Below are positions 29,382 to 38,442 of a stretch of DNA of 64,000 bases, piece after piece. Under the pieces are notes generated by a model that did no database searches, was not told where the DNA came from, and saw nothing but the letters and a program-made list of their open reading frames with translations. Each line of letters opens with the position of its first letter. The stretch's first letter is position 1. The translations under genes were made by a program, and so were the position numbers. The stretch covers positions 124,001 to 188,000 of the forward strand of contig CAWGOZ010000004.1 in NCBI GenBank assembly GCA_963824345.1, read 5' to 3'. This DNA is from Palsa-89 sp963824345 (GTDB taxonomy: Bacteria > Acidobacteriota > Terriglobia > Bryobacterales > Bryobacteraceae).

Positions 29382-30593
29382 ATGCGATTTTTGTTCACTG
29401 CTGTAAGAAAGGACCTTGAGCGGTTGCGGCGCGATCCCCTGTCGCTTGCGACCTCCCTCGGCATTCCCCTGGTGTTGGTTGTTCTGATCACCTTGGTCTT
29501 CGGCGGCGGCCAGGCCTCGCCGCAAGGACGGCTTATGGTGGCCGACGAGGACGGAACCTTTCTCAGCCAAGCGCTCACCAGCGCCTTCAGCCGGGAGCCG
29601 CTCGCTAAGATGATCGTCATCGAAACCACCGGCCGGCAGGAAGGCCGGCGCCGCATGGATCGTGGCGACGCCTCAGCGCTCCTCATCGTCCCCAAGGGAT
29701 TTCAGGAGGCCTTCCTTCAAAACCGGCCAGTCCAATTGCAGCTCGTGACGAATCCATCGCAACAGATCTTGCCGAACATGATTTTCGAGACTCTCTCCAT
29801 GGTGGTGGACGGCGGCTTCTATGTGCAGAAACTCGGCGCTCTCCCATTGCGCACCCTCGCTACCGGCCAAGCACCCAATGACGAAGCCGTGGCACGAATG
29901 AGCGTCGCATTGAGGCGGTTCGGCGAGAGCTTGACCAAGTACATCAATCCTCCCTTGATCGGCCTGGATCTGCAAGTCACCGCTGAGAAGGCAGAAAACC
30001 AAAACGTCGCCGCGCTATTTCTTCCGGCCATGCTCTTCATGGGATTGTTGTTCATCGGGAACGCCCAGGCCTTGGACATCTGGAAGGAGCAGTTGTGGGG
30101 CACCCTGCGCCGTCTCGCCTCCACGCCTGCTTCTCTCGCAGGGTTTCTCGGTGGACGGTTAATCTCGCTGGCGCTGATTCTCTGCGCCGTCGCCCTGGTG
30201 GGAGTCGCGGGCATGCGTTGGTTCGCCCATGTTCCGGTGGCCAGCGTCCCTCTAGCGACACTCTGGCTGGTTTTATCAGGCACCGAATTCTACTTGTTCC
30301 TGGTCACCATAGCGGTCCACGCCTCGGGGCAACGGGCGGCCAACGTAATCGGGAATCTTGTGGTGTTTCCGCTGGCCTTGATTGGCGGCTCGTTTTTTCC
30401 GTTTGAGATGATGCCGCGTTGGATGGCCTCGATTGGTCGCTTCACTCCCAACGGCTGGGCTATTACCCAGTTCAAGGCGTTTGTCGCCGGCTCCGCTCAC
30501 AGCAAGGATTTTCTGATCGGGGCCGCGTGCATGGCTGCCTTGGGATCGCTTCTTTTCCTCTTAACTTTGCGCAGGATTGGGAAGTTGATTTAG
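29382..30593 (+). CDS. ABC-2 type transporter permease
   Basis: A 403-residue permease, 2 bases after the ATPase gene. One N-terminal helix (LATSLGIPLVLVVLITLVF) is followed by a 200-residue soluble loop and five C-terminal helices (LFLPAMLFMGLLFIGN onward). The MMPRWMASIGRFTPNGWAI motif before the last helix is typical of ABC-2 permeases. Probably exports a lipid, drug or polysaccharide component; substrate unknown. It pairs with the next permease as a heterodimer. Confidence 0.85.
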   Translation: MRFLFTAVRKDLERLRRDPLSLATSLGIPLVLVVLITLVFGGGQASPQGRLMVADEDGTFLSQALTSAFSREPLAKMIVIETTGRQEGRRRMDRGDASALLIVPKGFQEAFLQNRPVQLQLVTNPSQQILPNMIFETLSMVVDGGFYVQKLGALPLRTLATGQAPNDEAVARMSVALRRFGESLTKYINPPLIGLDLQVTAEKAENQNVAALFLPAMLFMGLLFIGNAQALDIWKEQLWGTLRRLASTPASLAGFLGGRLISLALILCAVALVGVAGMRWFAHVPVASVPLATLWLVLSGTEFYLFLVTIAVHASGQRAANVIGNLVVFPLALIGGSFFPFEMMPRWMASIGRFTPNGWAITQFKAFVAGSAHSKDFLIGAACMAALGSLLFLLTLRRIGKLI

Positions 30594-30594
30594 G

Positions 30595-31734
30595 ATGGCT
30601 ATGTTTCGAGACGCACTCTATCTGGCACGCATGGACGCAGCCCAGTTGTTGCGCAGGCGCGAAACGCTCATATGGACGTTCGTAATGCCAATCGTCTTCT
30701 TCTACTTTCTCGGCACGGTCACTGGCAATTCCTCCGGCCCCGCGAAGGACAACCTGGCAGTGAGCGTTCCGCCGGACGCCGGTTTTCTCGCCGATCGACT
30801 GCTTGCGCGCCTGGAGCAACGCGGCTACCATGTGATCCGCGCTCAGGAGCCGAAGGACTTCTTGAGCTTCCGCCGCCGCCTGTCCATTCCGGCGGGATTT
30901 ACGGATTCGGTTCTCGCCGGCAAGCCCATGAAGATTCGCTTCGAGCGAACCGGAGAGGACATCGGCGCCGACTATGACCGGGTGCGGCTGTATCGCGCGG
31001 TCTATACGACGCTCGCGGACTTGATCGTGGTCTCGGGCGAGAATGCCAAAGCGTCCAAGGACGCGTTTGAGAAGCTTGCCGCCCAACCGCGCATGCTGAC
31101 CCTCAACGTGCAATCGGCTGGGAAACGCCTCGATCCTCCCACTGGATTCGAGCAGTCCGTGCCCGGCACGATGGTGATGTTCACACTGTTGGTGCTGTTC
31201 ACTACCGGAGGTGTCTCGCTGACCATCGAACGCAACCAGGGCATTCTGCGACGGCTAGCTTCGTCGCCCATGTCGCGCGGCGCGGTCGTGCTGGGAAAAT
31301 GGGGCGCGCGGATCTCGTTGGGAGTCGTCCAGATTGCCTTCGCGATGGTCGCGGGCAGCGTGCTTTTTCACGTGCGCTGGGGCCCGAACTTGCCCGTCGT
31401 CCTGCTGGTGTTGTTGGTGTACGGTTCGCTCGCGGCCGCGCTCGGAATGTTGCTGGGCAACTTCGGACGCACGGAAGGTCAGGTCGTCGGCCTGGGCGTG
31501 ATCGCAAGCAACGTGTTGGCTGGCCTGGGTGGCTGCTGGTGGCCCATCGAGGTTACGCCGTTGTGGACACAAAAGCTCGCCCTGGCGTTTCCCACCGGCT
31601 GGACCATGGATGCTCTGCACAAGCTTATGAACTTCGGGGCTTCACCCATCAGCGTCCTCCCGAATTTGTGCGTGACCGCCGCGGCGGCGCTCGCTGCCGG
31701 ATACGTCCTGTCACGGTCATTCCGTTATCAGTAG
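30595..31734 (+). CDS. ABC-2 type transporter permease
   Basis: A 379-residue permease, directly after the first. Same topology: one N-terminal helix (TLIWTFVMPIVFFYFLGTV), a large soluble loop, then five helices including LLVLFTTGGVSLTIERNQGI and GCWWPIEVTPLWTQKLALAF. The NQGILRRLASSPMSRG segment is the coupling-helix region typical for the family. Last gene of the operon. Confidence 0.85.
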   Translation: MAMFRDALYLARMDAAQLLRRRETLIWTFVMPIVFFYFLGTVTGNSSGPAKDNLAVSVPPDAGFLADRLLARLEQRGYHVIRAQEPKDFLSFRRRLSIPAGFTDSVLAGKPMKIRFERTGEDIGADYDRVRLYRAVYTTLADLIVVSGENAKASKDAFEKLAAQPRMLTLNVQSAGKRLDPPTGFEQSVPGTMVMFTLLVLFTTGGVSLTIERNQGILRRLASSPMSRGAVVLGKWGARISLGVVQIAFAMVAGSVLFHVRWGPNLPVVLLVLLVYGSLAAALGMLLGNFGRTEGQVVGLGVIASNVLAGLGGCWWPIEVTPLWTQKLALAFPTGWTMDALHKLMNFGASPISVLPNLCVTAAAALAAGYVLSRSFRYQ

Positions 31735-31892
31735 CACCCCCCATCACAGGATTGTGAAACCAATTTCCGTAGCAGCTCTCGCCGGTGGAGTGGGCTCTGA
31801 CGTGAGATCAGGAGCCGCCGGAAGCAATGAGCGGCAACTCTGGAATGACTTTAGCGACAGGGGGCCGCAGTATGACCACGGCCCCCGCACTC

Positions 31893-32186
31893 CTACTTCC
31901 AGCGACCTTCCACGAGTACCCATCCTGCATGCCGGTGAACCCAGTGGTGGCGCACCCATACGGCATGCGGACGAGGTGGGAGTTCCCAACGGCCCGGCGT
32001 CCATGCATACGCATTTCCGTTCCACTGATGGTACCCGCCGATCCACACATAGCCCGGACCGGGCGCTGCGACTCGCGTCTCGACGATCTCCCGTGGCGGA
32101 TGGACCTTCACTATGACTTCCTGGGCATCAAGCGATCCAACGCCCATCGCCAGCGCAAGCAACGCGGCAGACCAAAATCTACGCAT
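31893..32186 (-). CDS. small exported YXWGXW-type repeat protein
   Basis: A 97-residue secreted protein; the ATG at 32186 is preceded by a strong RBS (aaaggag) eight bases upstream, and the longer frame to 32537 is not supported. A signal peptide (RFWSAALLALAMGVGSLDAQ) leads into tryptophan/tyrosine-rich repeats: GYVWIGGYHQWNG, YAWTPGRWELPP, HAVWVRHHWVHR, GWVLVEGRWK. Repeats of the form Y-x-W-x-x-G-x-W are a known motif of small envelope proteins with no defined role. Confidence 0.75.
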   Translation of the reverse strand: MRRFWSAALLALAMGVGSLDAQEVIVKVHPPREIVETRVAAPGPGYVWIGGYHQWNGNAYAWTPGRWELPPRPHAVWVRHHWVHRHAGWVLVEGRWK

Positions 32187-32590
32187 ATTCGTTCTCCTTT
32201 CACGGAACCGACGCCTACTGGACGGCTCTGCCGCCGCGCGTGTTACAGCACGGAACACGCTGAGGCAATTAACAAAAATACATTGCATTGCCTTAAGGAA
32301 TGGAGAGGGTGGAGACCCACCGATGCTGCGTCTTGCCAACGCCGGTGGCCCGAGAAAAACGACGGCGGCTTCGTGAACGATTTGTAGCTCCGCCGTCTCG
32401 CGGATCCTACTGGCGCATTCACGCCGCCTCGCTCCATTGGTAGCGGTGATGAAGACGCCCGACTCGCGGCTTCCCAAGCACCTCGGCAACCGCTTCCGTT
32501 CGAGATTGCTTTTCGAAAAACAGGCCGACGGTTGCAACCAGGGTTCACGCTAGCGCCGGCGCTTCGATGAACCCGCGTCTGATTCCTTCA
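32187..32590. other. intergenic stretch without supported gene
   Basis: About 400 bases between the YXWGXW protein start and the end of the TolC gene. The right-hand part of the 31893-32537 minus frame crosses it, but has no domain and no ribosome binding site. The first bases left of it carry the RBS of the YXWGXW gene. No repeat or RNA structure is obvious. Confidence 0.45.
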
Positions 32591-34150
32591 TCACTGCAGC
32601 TTCAGGAATCGCGGAAGAGTCTCCGCTGAGCCCCCCGCCGCGCGGGCCAGACTCAACTTCGCCACGTTATGCGCGAACACGCTGTTGATGTAGTCCAGTT
32701 CCGCGGCCGCGACGGAGGACTGCGCTTGCGAGACTTCCACTGAATCCGTGATGCCCGCATCGAAACGCTGCCGGGTCAACGTGAGGGTCTCGCGGGTGAC
32801 GTCCAGGTTTTGGCGCGAGACCTCAACCTGGCTGGTGGCAGTCTGCAAGTCCAGAAACGCGTTACGCACGTCGCTTTCCACGCGGCTTCTCAGATCTTCC
32901 AGTTCAGCCCGGCGTTGGGCCACCGCGGCATTCGCCTGTTCGATATCGCCTTCGGTGCGGCCGCCCTGCCAGATGGGGATGCGAAGAGTTCCCGCGGCCG
33001 AGAAAGTCCCGTGCGATTGCGCCGGATTCAAACCAATCACTCCGTAATCGGCGCTCAACGATAAAGAGGGCAGGCGTTCGGCTCGGGCCGCAGCCAGGGA
33101 GCGCTCCGCGGCGCGAATCTGGGCCTGCGCCGCTTTGATATCGGGGCGCTGCATCAATGCCTGCGTGACGGCGCCTTCCTCATCGGCGACGGGCGCCTGG
33201 GCGAAAGGCACATCGTCGGACAGCTCGTAGCGATCGTTCGGCGGCAGTCCGGTCAGCCGGGCCAGATTGATTTTCTGCTTCGCGAGATCGTTCTGCAATG
33301 AAGCCAGGCGCTGCTTCTCGGTCAGCATCTGGACCCGGCTCTTGTTGACATCGATCTGAGCGAGCAGCCCCACGCTGCGTTGCTGAGCGGTCTGTTGATA
33401 GAGGGCGTTGGCCGTCTCCAGTTGCGCTTTGGCCGATTCCACCCGCGCGCGGGCGGCGATGACCTGAAGGTAGGCGCCGCCTACGGCGAGAACCACCAGA
33501 TCCCTCGAATCCTGCGCGAAGAATTCGTCGGCGTGGAGCGTTTCTCTCGCGGACCGGTAATTGTTCAACGCGGTGAGATCGGCGACGGTCTGAGTCAGGC
33601 GTGCGCGCAAATCAAAATAGCTGAACGGCCCCACAATCGAGGGAATGCCGAATCCCGGAATAGGGGAAGTGAAGCGCAAGCCATCCGCCTTGAGGTCGAT
33701 CTGCTGCACGCTCTCCGACAGGCTGCCGTTGACATTGGGCATCAGAGCGCTCCGCGCAACCAGAGTTTGCCCGTGCGACTGTCGCAGAGCGAGAGTGAGG
33801 CCAACCGAGCCGAGGTTATATTGCAGGCCGCGCGCGACAGCCTCCCGCAAGGAGAGTTTCCCGGAGAACGGCATCTTCGAGGTGCTTAGCTCGCTGCCGG
33901 TATAAGGCCCCGCCACCTGAATGGATGGGTTGATGGTGTTGACGCTGGTGGTCGTGCCCGCTATGGGCGACTGAGCCGCGTTTACCGAACCCGACTCGCC
34001 CGTTCTTCCCGACAGCGGAAGCTGGTTTGCCTGCGAACCTGTGGACTGGCCCCCCGGCGGGGCGAACTGTCCGAAAGCCGTCGTTTCAAGCAGAGCCGCC
34101 AACAGCAAAGCCCCGGCGCCTATCAGCGAAGGTTGAATTCTTCTTGTCAT
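32591..34150 (-). CDS. TolC-family outer membrane efflux protein
   Basis: A 519-residue outer membrane channel protein with a signal sequence (PSLIGAGALLLAALLETTAFGQ). The two OEP repeats are visible: long coiled helices such as LEDLRSRVESDVRNAFLDL and VEVSRQNLDVTRETLTLTRQ, with the family motif RFDAGITDSVEVSQAQSSVA. It forms the trimeric exit duct for the ABC exporter encoded just upstream in the same operon (6 bases apart). Confidence 0.9.
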   Translation of the reverse strand: MTRRIQPSLIGAGALLLAALLETTAFGQFAPPGGQSTGSQANQLPLSGRTGESGSVNAAQSPIAGTTTSVNTINPSIQVAGPYTGSELSTSKMPFSGKLSLREAVARGLQYNLGSVGLTLALRQSHGQTLVARSALMPNVNGSLSESVQQIDLKADGLRFTSPIPGFGIPSIVGPFSYFDLRARLTQTVADLTALNNYRSARETLHADEFFAQDSRDLVVLAVGGAYLQVIAARARVESAKAQLETANALYQQTAQQRSVGLLAQIDVNKSRVQMLTEKQRLASLQNDLAKQKINLARLTGLPPNDRYELSDDVPFAQAPVADEEGAVTQALMQRPDIKAAQAQIRAAERSLAAARAERLPSLSLSADYGVIGLNPAQSHGTFSAAGTLRIPIWQGGRTEGDIEQANAAVAQRRAELEDLRSRVESDVRNAFLDLQTATSQVEVSRQNLDVTRETLTLTRQRFDAGITDSVEVSQAQSSVAAAELDYINSVFAHNVAKLSLARAAGGSAETLPRFLKLQ

Positions 34151-34155
34151 GTGTT

Positions 34156-35325
34156 CTAGCTGAGTTGTTTCCTAAAGCGCCAGACGCTCGCCGAAACCAT
34201 GACGAGCGTGAACAGGGAGAGCACCAGAAAGTTGGGCCACAACGTTTCCATCCCACTGCCCTTGATCATGCTAGAGCGCGCGATCACGCTGAAGTGGCGG
34301 ATGGGGTTAATCCGGACCAGCGGCTGCAGCCAGCCCGGAATCGCTTCGGCCGGAGTAATCGCACCCGAAGCCGTGGTGAGCAGCGGATTGACGAAGAAGC
34401 TGGTCAATTGGGCCTGGAAGGCCGAATGCGTGAAGGTGGCGATAACGGTGCCGATACCGATACCGGAAAGTACGCACAATGCCGCGCCACTCAGCAGGAC
34501 AACAATACTCCCGTGGAACGGCACTTCGAAGACGATCTTGATCAAAGCTGTCGCGAACAGCACCATCAGGAAGAGCAGCAAAAACAAAGGCGCGATTTTC
34601 GCAACGATGATTTCATAGGTGCCGGCGGGCGACATGAGCAACTGCTCGATCGTGCCGGCTTCGCGCTCCTTCACCATCGAAGTAGCCGCCACGATGGATC
34701 CGTTCAGGATCAATAGCAGGCCGAATATTCCGGTTACCACAAACCACGAGCCCACCAGGCCGGGATTGTAGAGAAAAGCTCCCGAGAGTCGCGCCACGCC
34801 CCGATGGCTGATATCGGATACCGAGACCCGGGTCAACTTCGCGTGCAGCCCTTGGTTCGCCAGATCGGCATCGTAGGTTTGGATCACGCCTTCTGCGTAC
34901 CCTTGAGCGATCGCCGCCGTGTTGGCGTTCATCGCGTTCAGCAGGAGCTGCACTGTCACCGGCCGCCCGCGTTGCAGGTCTTTGGCATAGCTGAACGGAA
35001 TCAAGACCCCGGCGTCGACATCACCACGGCTGATTGCATCGCCCAGTTTTTCGACGGAATAGTAATATCCGGCCAACTTAAAGCTTTTGCTCTCGGTCAA
35101 CGTCGACGTCAGTCCACGGCTCTCCGGCGTCCGACTGTCGTCAATGATTCCCAGCTTGAGGTTCGACACGGTTGCATTGAGAACCAGGCTGAAGAGCAAC
35201 AATTGCAAAGTAGGCGGGATGATCAGCGACATCGCGAGGCGCCGATCGCGGCGGATTTGCGCGAACTCCTTGCGCAACAACGCGCGCAGCCGGTAACCGA
35301 GAAAGAATCGAGTCATTTTTCCCAT
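34156..35325 (-). CDS. ABC-2 permease of tripartite exporter (YbhR/YbhS-like)
   Basis: A 389-residue permease: one N-terminal helix (MSLIIPPTLQLLLFSLVL), a periplasmic loop, and five C-terminal helices (LVGSWFVVTGIFGLLLILN; LFLLLFLMVLFATALI; VVLLSGAALCVLSGIGIG). MVKEREAGTIEQLLMSP is the coupling-helix motif shared with YbhR, YbhS and YhhJ. Lies 6 bases after the sister permease. Confidence 0.87.
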   Translation of the reverse strand: MGKMTRFFLGYRLRALLRKEFAQIRRDRRLAMSLIIPPTLQLLLFSLVLNATVSNLKLGIIDDSRTPESRGLTSTLTESKSFKLAGYYYSVEKLGDAISRGDVDAGVLIPFSYAKDLQRGRPVTVQLLLNAMNANTAAIAQGYAEGVIQTYDADLANQGLHAKLTRVSVSDISHRGVARLSGAFLYNPGLVGSWFVVTGIFGLLLILNGSIVAATSMVKEREAGTIEQLLMSPAGTYEIIVAKIAPLFLLLFLMVLFATALIKIVFEVPFHGSIVVLLSGAALCVLSGIGIGTVIATFTHSAFQAQLTSFFVNPLLTTASGAITPAEAIPGWLQPLVRINPIRHFSVIARSSMIKGSGMETLWPNFLVLSLFTLVMVSASVWRFRKQLS

Positions 35326-35331
35326 GGCTAC

Positions 35332-36438
35332 CTACGCTTTCAACTGCATGCGGCGCATGTTGCGCCAGGCGATGGTATAGAAGACCGATCCGGTGAAGCC
35401 GATGATCAGGACCTTCCACCACTGCGCGGGCCAGCCGCCGCCTTCCAGCAGCGCGTCGCGCACGATGTCGATGTAGTATCGGCCCCAGATGAAATTCGAA
35501 AGCCAACGGATCTGAACCGGAATGTTCTGGATGGGAAAAATCAAACCGGAGAGCATAAAGACCAGCAGAAAACCGCCCAGCGCCACTGCCTGCATGGCCG
35601 CCGCCTGGTTGGGGATGGCCGATCCGATCAGGGTTCCAAACGAAGATACGCAGAACGCGTAGAGAACGGTGGCGACGATGAAACACGTAGGATCTCCCGC
35701 AAAATTGAGGCCGAAATAAGTGAAGAGCAGCGTGAGCAGCAGAAGGCACTCGCAGAAAGCGACAATCATGAAGGCAAGGATCTTGCCGAGCAGAAATTCA
35801 TGCGCCGAAATGCTGGACACGTAGACCTGCAGGATGGTCTTCTGCTCACCTTCCTTGGCCGATGCCAGCGTGGCAAGCAGCGGCGGAAACAGTGAGAGCG
35901 CCAGGACGAAAATCCCGGGCCCGTAGAATTTCTTCGACGACCGCCCGGGGTTGTACCAGAAACGGATGGCGGCCTGCACCGGCGCGGCCCGGGCACCGCC
36001 GCCGTTATTTGCATTCCAAGCGCTGGTCACTTCGCCGGCGTAACCCGAGATGAGCCTGGCGGTGTTCGAATCGGAGGCGTCGATCAGCATCTGCACGGGC
36101 GAACTCACGCCGCGTGCGATGTCGCGTCCGAAGCGGGCCGGGATGATCAGCGCCGCGCGGGCTTGGTTCGAAGTGAACGCGGTTTCAGGTTGCCGGTCGA
36201 CGGAGAACGGCACGATGTGGAATGTGTTCGATTGCCGGAAGGCGTCGATCAAGGAGCGCGAAGCGGGCGAGTCGTCCAGATCCTGCACCGCGATCGGCAG
36301 ATCGGAGACCGTGAGCGAAATCGCGGATCCCATGAGGATGAGCTGCGTCAACGGCAGCACCAGCGCGAGACCAAGCGCCATCTTGTCGCGAATGATCTGG
36401 GTCAGTTCTTTGCGTGTCTGGGCCAGAATTCTTCTCAT
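35332..36438 (-). CDS. ABC-2 permease of tripartite exporter (YbhS-like)
   Basis: A 368-residue permease with the same layout: LGLALVLPLTQLILMGSAI helix, soluble loop, then helices starting with GIFVLALSLFPPLLATLA. ASAKEGEQKTILQVYVSS is the coupling segment. A VQIRWLSNFIWGRYYIDIV motif precedes the last helix. It lies 21 bases after the double ATPase gene. Confidence 0.87.
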   Translation of the reverse strand: MRRILAQTRKELTQIIRDKMALGLALVLPLTQLILMGSAISLTVSDLPIAVQDLDDSPASRSLIDAFRQSNTFHIVPFSVDRQPETAFTSNQARAALIIPARFGRDIARGVSSPVQMLIDASDSNTARLISGYAGEVTSAWNANNGGGARAAPVQAAIRFWYNPGRSSKKFYGPGIFVLALSLFPPLLATLASAKEGEQKTILQVYVSSISAHEFLLGKILAFMIVAFCECLLLLTLLFTYFGLNFAGDPTCFIVATVLYAFCVSSFGTLIGSAIPNQAAAMQAVALGGFLLVFMLSGLIFPIQNIPVQIRWLSNFIWGRYYIDIVRDALLEGGGWPAQWWKVLIIGFTGSVFYTIAWRNMRRMQLKA

Positions 36439-36459
36439 GGGATCACTCCTTATATTGGA

Positions 36460-38442
36460 TCAATCCTCGATCGCCACTTTGCCTTCCTGCCGCGCTTTTT
36501 CGACCATGCTGATGAAGACGTCTTCCAGCGAGAAACGCCCTTCCCTGGCGCTGACGACGTGTACGCCGTTCGCTTCCAGCTCTCGGCGATATTTTTGTTC
36601 CGCCGTCGCGGCGTCGTCCTCGGTGATGATGTGCAGGCGCTCGCCGAACAAAGAAACGCGCCAACGTTCGGAGTCGCTTTTCAGGAGGTCCATCCCGCGC
36701 TGCGGCCGATCCACGATGAACTCGAGCAGATGGCCGCCCTGCGCGCTCTTGATTGCGGTAGGGCTGCCTTCGGTCACCAGCTCGCCCGCCACCATGAAGC
36801 CCAGCCGGTTGCACTGCTCCGCTTCTTCCAGATAGTGGGTGGTAACGAGGATGGCGGCGCCGGCGTCGGCCAGCCGATTGATCATGGTCCAGAAGGAGCG
36901 GCGCGCCAGCGGATCCACACCGGAGGTGGGCTCGTCCAGGAACAGGATGCTCGGCTCGTGGAGGATCGCCGCGCCGAACGCAACACGCTGTTTCCATCCC
37001 TGCGGCAAGCTGCCGACTAACTGAACTTCTCTACCCTCCAGTCCCGAGAACGAAGCCACCCAACGCATCTTCTCCGCGCGCTCGTGTTCTGGAACTCCGT
37101 AGACGCCGGCGAAGAATTCGAGGTTTTCGGCGATGGAAAGGTCGTCGTAGAGAGAAAACTTCTGCGACATGTAGCCGATCTGCTGCCGTATCTCCGGAGA
37201 ACGAAGGCTGCCGCGCTCGCCCGCCAGTTGCATATCGCCGCGTGTGGGCGGGAGCAAGCCGCACAGCATCTTGATGGTGGTCGTCTTGCCCGCGCCATTC
37301 GCGCCCAGCAGTCCGTAGATCTCGCCGTACCGCACCTGCGCGGTCACGTTTCTTACGGCCGTGAACGATCCGAACTCCTTGGTGAGGTTCGTGGCGCCGA
37401 TGGCAACTTTGCCGCGGAGGGCGCTGTGATCGCGCCGCCCAGGAAACACCTCGCCGTGAACTTTTTGTCCCAGGTTCCGCAACGTGGCGACGAATGTGTT
37501 TTCGAGCGTCGGTTCGTCGATCCGAACATCGTCGATGACCAGCCCCTCGGCGCTTAGTGCGTGGTCGGCGACGAGCTTCGCTTCCGCCGGCTTGTAAACC
37601 AGCAGGTCCAGCCGGTCGCCGAATCGCTGGACGTCGATAATCTCTCGATCCTGGCCCGCGATCCCGGAAAGCACTTGCTCCGACAGCGACAGATTCGAAG
37701 TGTGGATTTCCATTCGCTTGGCGTGCAGGCTGGCCCGAAGCTCGGCCGGAGTTCCGGTCTGGCGGATCTCACCCTGATGCATGAACGCCACCCGATTGCA
37801 TCGCTCGGCCTCGTCGAGATACGGAGTGGCGAGAACAATCGTCAGGCCATCGGCCGCAAGATGCGCAAGCGTATCCCAGAATTCGCGGCGAGACACGGGA
37901 TCGACACCGGTGGTGGGCTCGTCGAGCAACAGCACGCGCGGCTCCGGAACCAGCGCGCAGGCCAGCGCCAGCTTCTGTTTCATGCCTCCGCTCAACCGGG
38001 CCGCCAGCCGGTGCTCGAACCGGTCCATATCGAACATGCGCAAATAGCGGCGTCCGCGCTTGGTAATCTCATCGGGTGGCACGCGGCGAAGATCGCCAAT
38101 ATAGCGGATGTTCTCCGCGACAGTGAGATCCGGATAGAGGCTGAACGCCTGCGTCAGATATCCGGTGTGCGAGCGGGCTTCCCTGGCAGGCACCCCGAAC
38201 ACTTCCGCCGTGCCCGAGGTGGCCTCCATAACTCCGGCGAGGATCTGGAACGTAGTAGTCTTCCCAGCCCCGTCCGGGCCGATCAATCCGAAGATTTCGC
38301 CATCCCCGATTTCGAGATTGATACCCCAAACGGCATCCAGGACACCGTATTTTTTCCAGAGATCGCGAATCCGGATCGCCGTGCCTGTGGGCGCGGCACC
38401 ACGGCCGTTCACTGCTCCCGTAATGGAATCCGCAAGCGTCAT
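36460..38442 (-). CDS. tandem-domain ABC ATPase (YbhF-like)
   Basis: A 660-residue protein with two complete ABC domains. First half: Walker A GPDGAGKTTT, signature LSGGMKQKLALAC, Walker B VLLLDEPTTGVD. Second half: Walker A GANGAGKTTT, Walker B ILFLDEPTSGVD, but the signature is LPQGWKQRVAFG instead of LSGGQ, as in other YbhF-like proteins. The two halves probably act as an asymmetric dimer and power the two permeases. It overlaps the HlyD gene by four bases. Confidence 0.9.
   Translation of the reverse strand: MTLADSITGAVNGRGAAPTGTAIRIRDLWKKYGVLDAVWGINLEIGDGEIFGLIGPDGAGKTTTFQILAGVMEATSGTAEVFGVPAREARSHTGYLTQAFSLYPDLTVAENIRYIGDLRRVPPDEITKRGRRYLRMFDMDRFEHRLAARLSGGMKQKLALACALVPEPRVLLLDEPTTGVDPVSRREFWDTLAHLAADGLTIVLATPYLDEAERCNRVAFMHQGEIRQTGTPAELRASLHAKRMEIHTSNLSLSEQVLSGIAGQDREIIDVQRFGDRLDLLVYKPAEAKLVADHALSAEGLVIDDVRIDEPTLENTFVATLRNLGQKVHGEVFPGRRDHSALRGKVAIGATNLTKEFGSFTAVRNVTAQVRYGEIYGLLGANGAGKTTTIKMLCGLLPPTRGDMQLAGERGSLRSPEIRQQIGYMSQKFSLYDDLSIAENLEFFAGVYGVPEHERAEKMRWVASFSGLEGREVQLVGSLPQGWKQRVAFGAAILHEPSILFLDEPTSGVDPLARRSFWTMINRLADAGAAILVTTHYLEEAEQCNRLGFMVAGELVTEGSPTAIKSAQGGHLLEFIVDRPQRGMDLLKSDSERWRVSLFGERLHIITEDDAATAEQKYRRELEANGVHVVSAREGRFSLEDVFISMVEKARQEGKVAIED

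Noticed and set aside
35332..37020. Long plus-strand frames across the exporter operon
   Set aside because: All are antisense to permease and ATPase genes with intact motifs and four-base overlaps.
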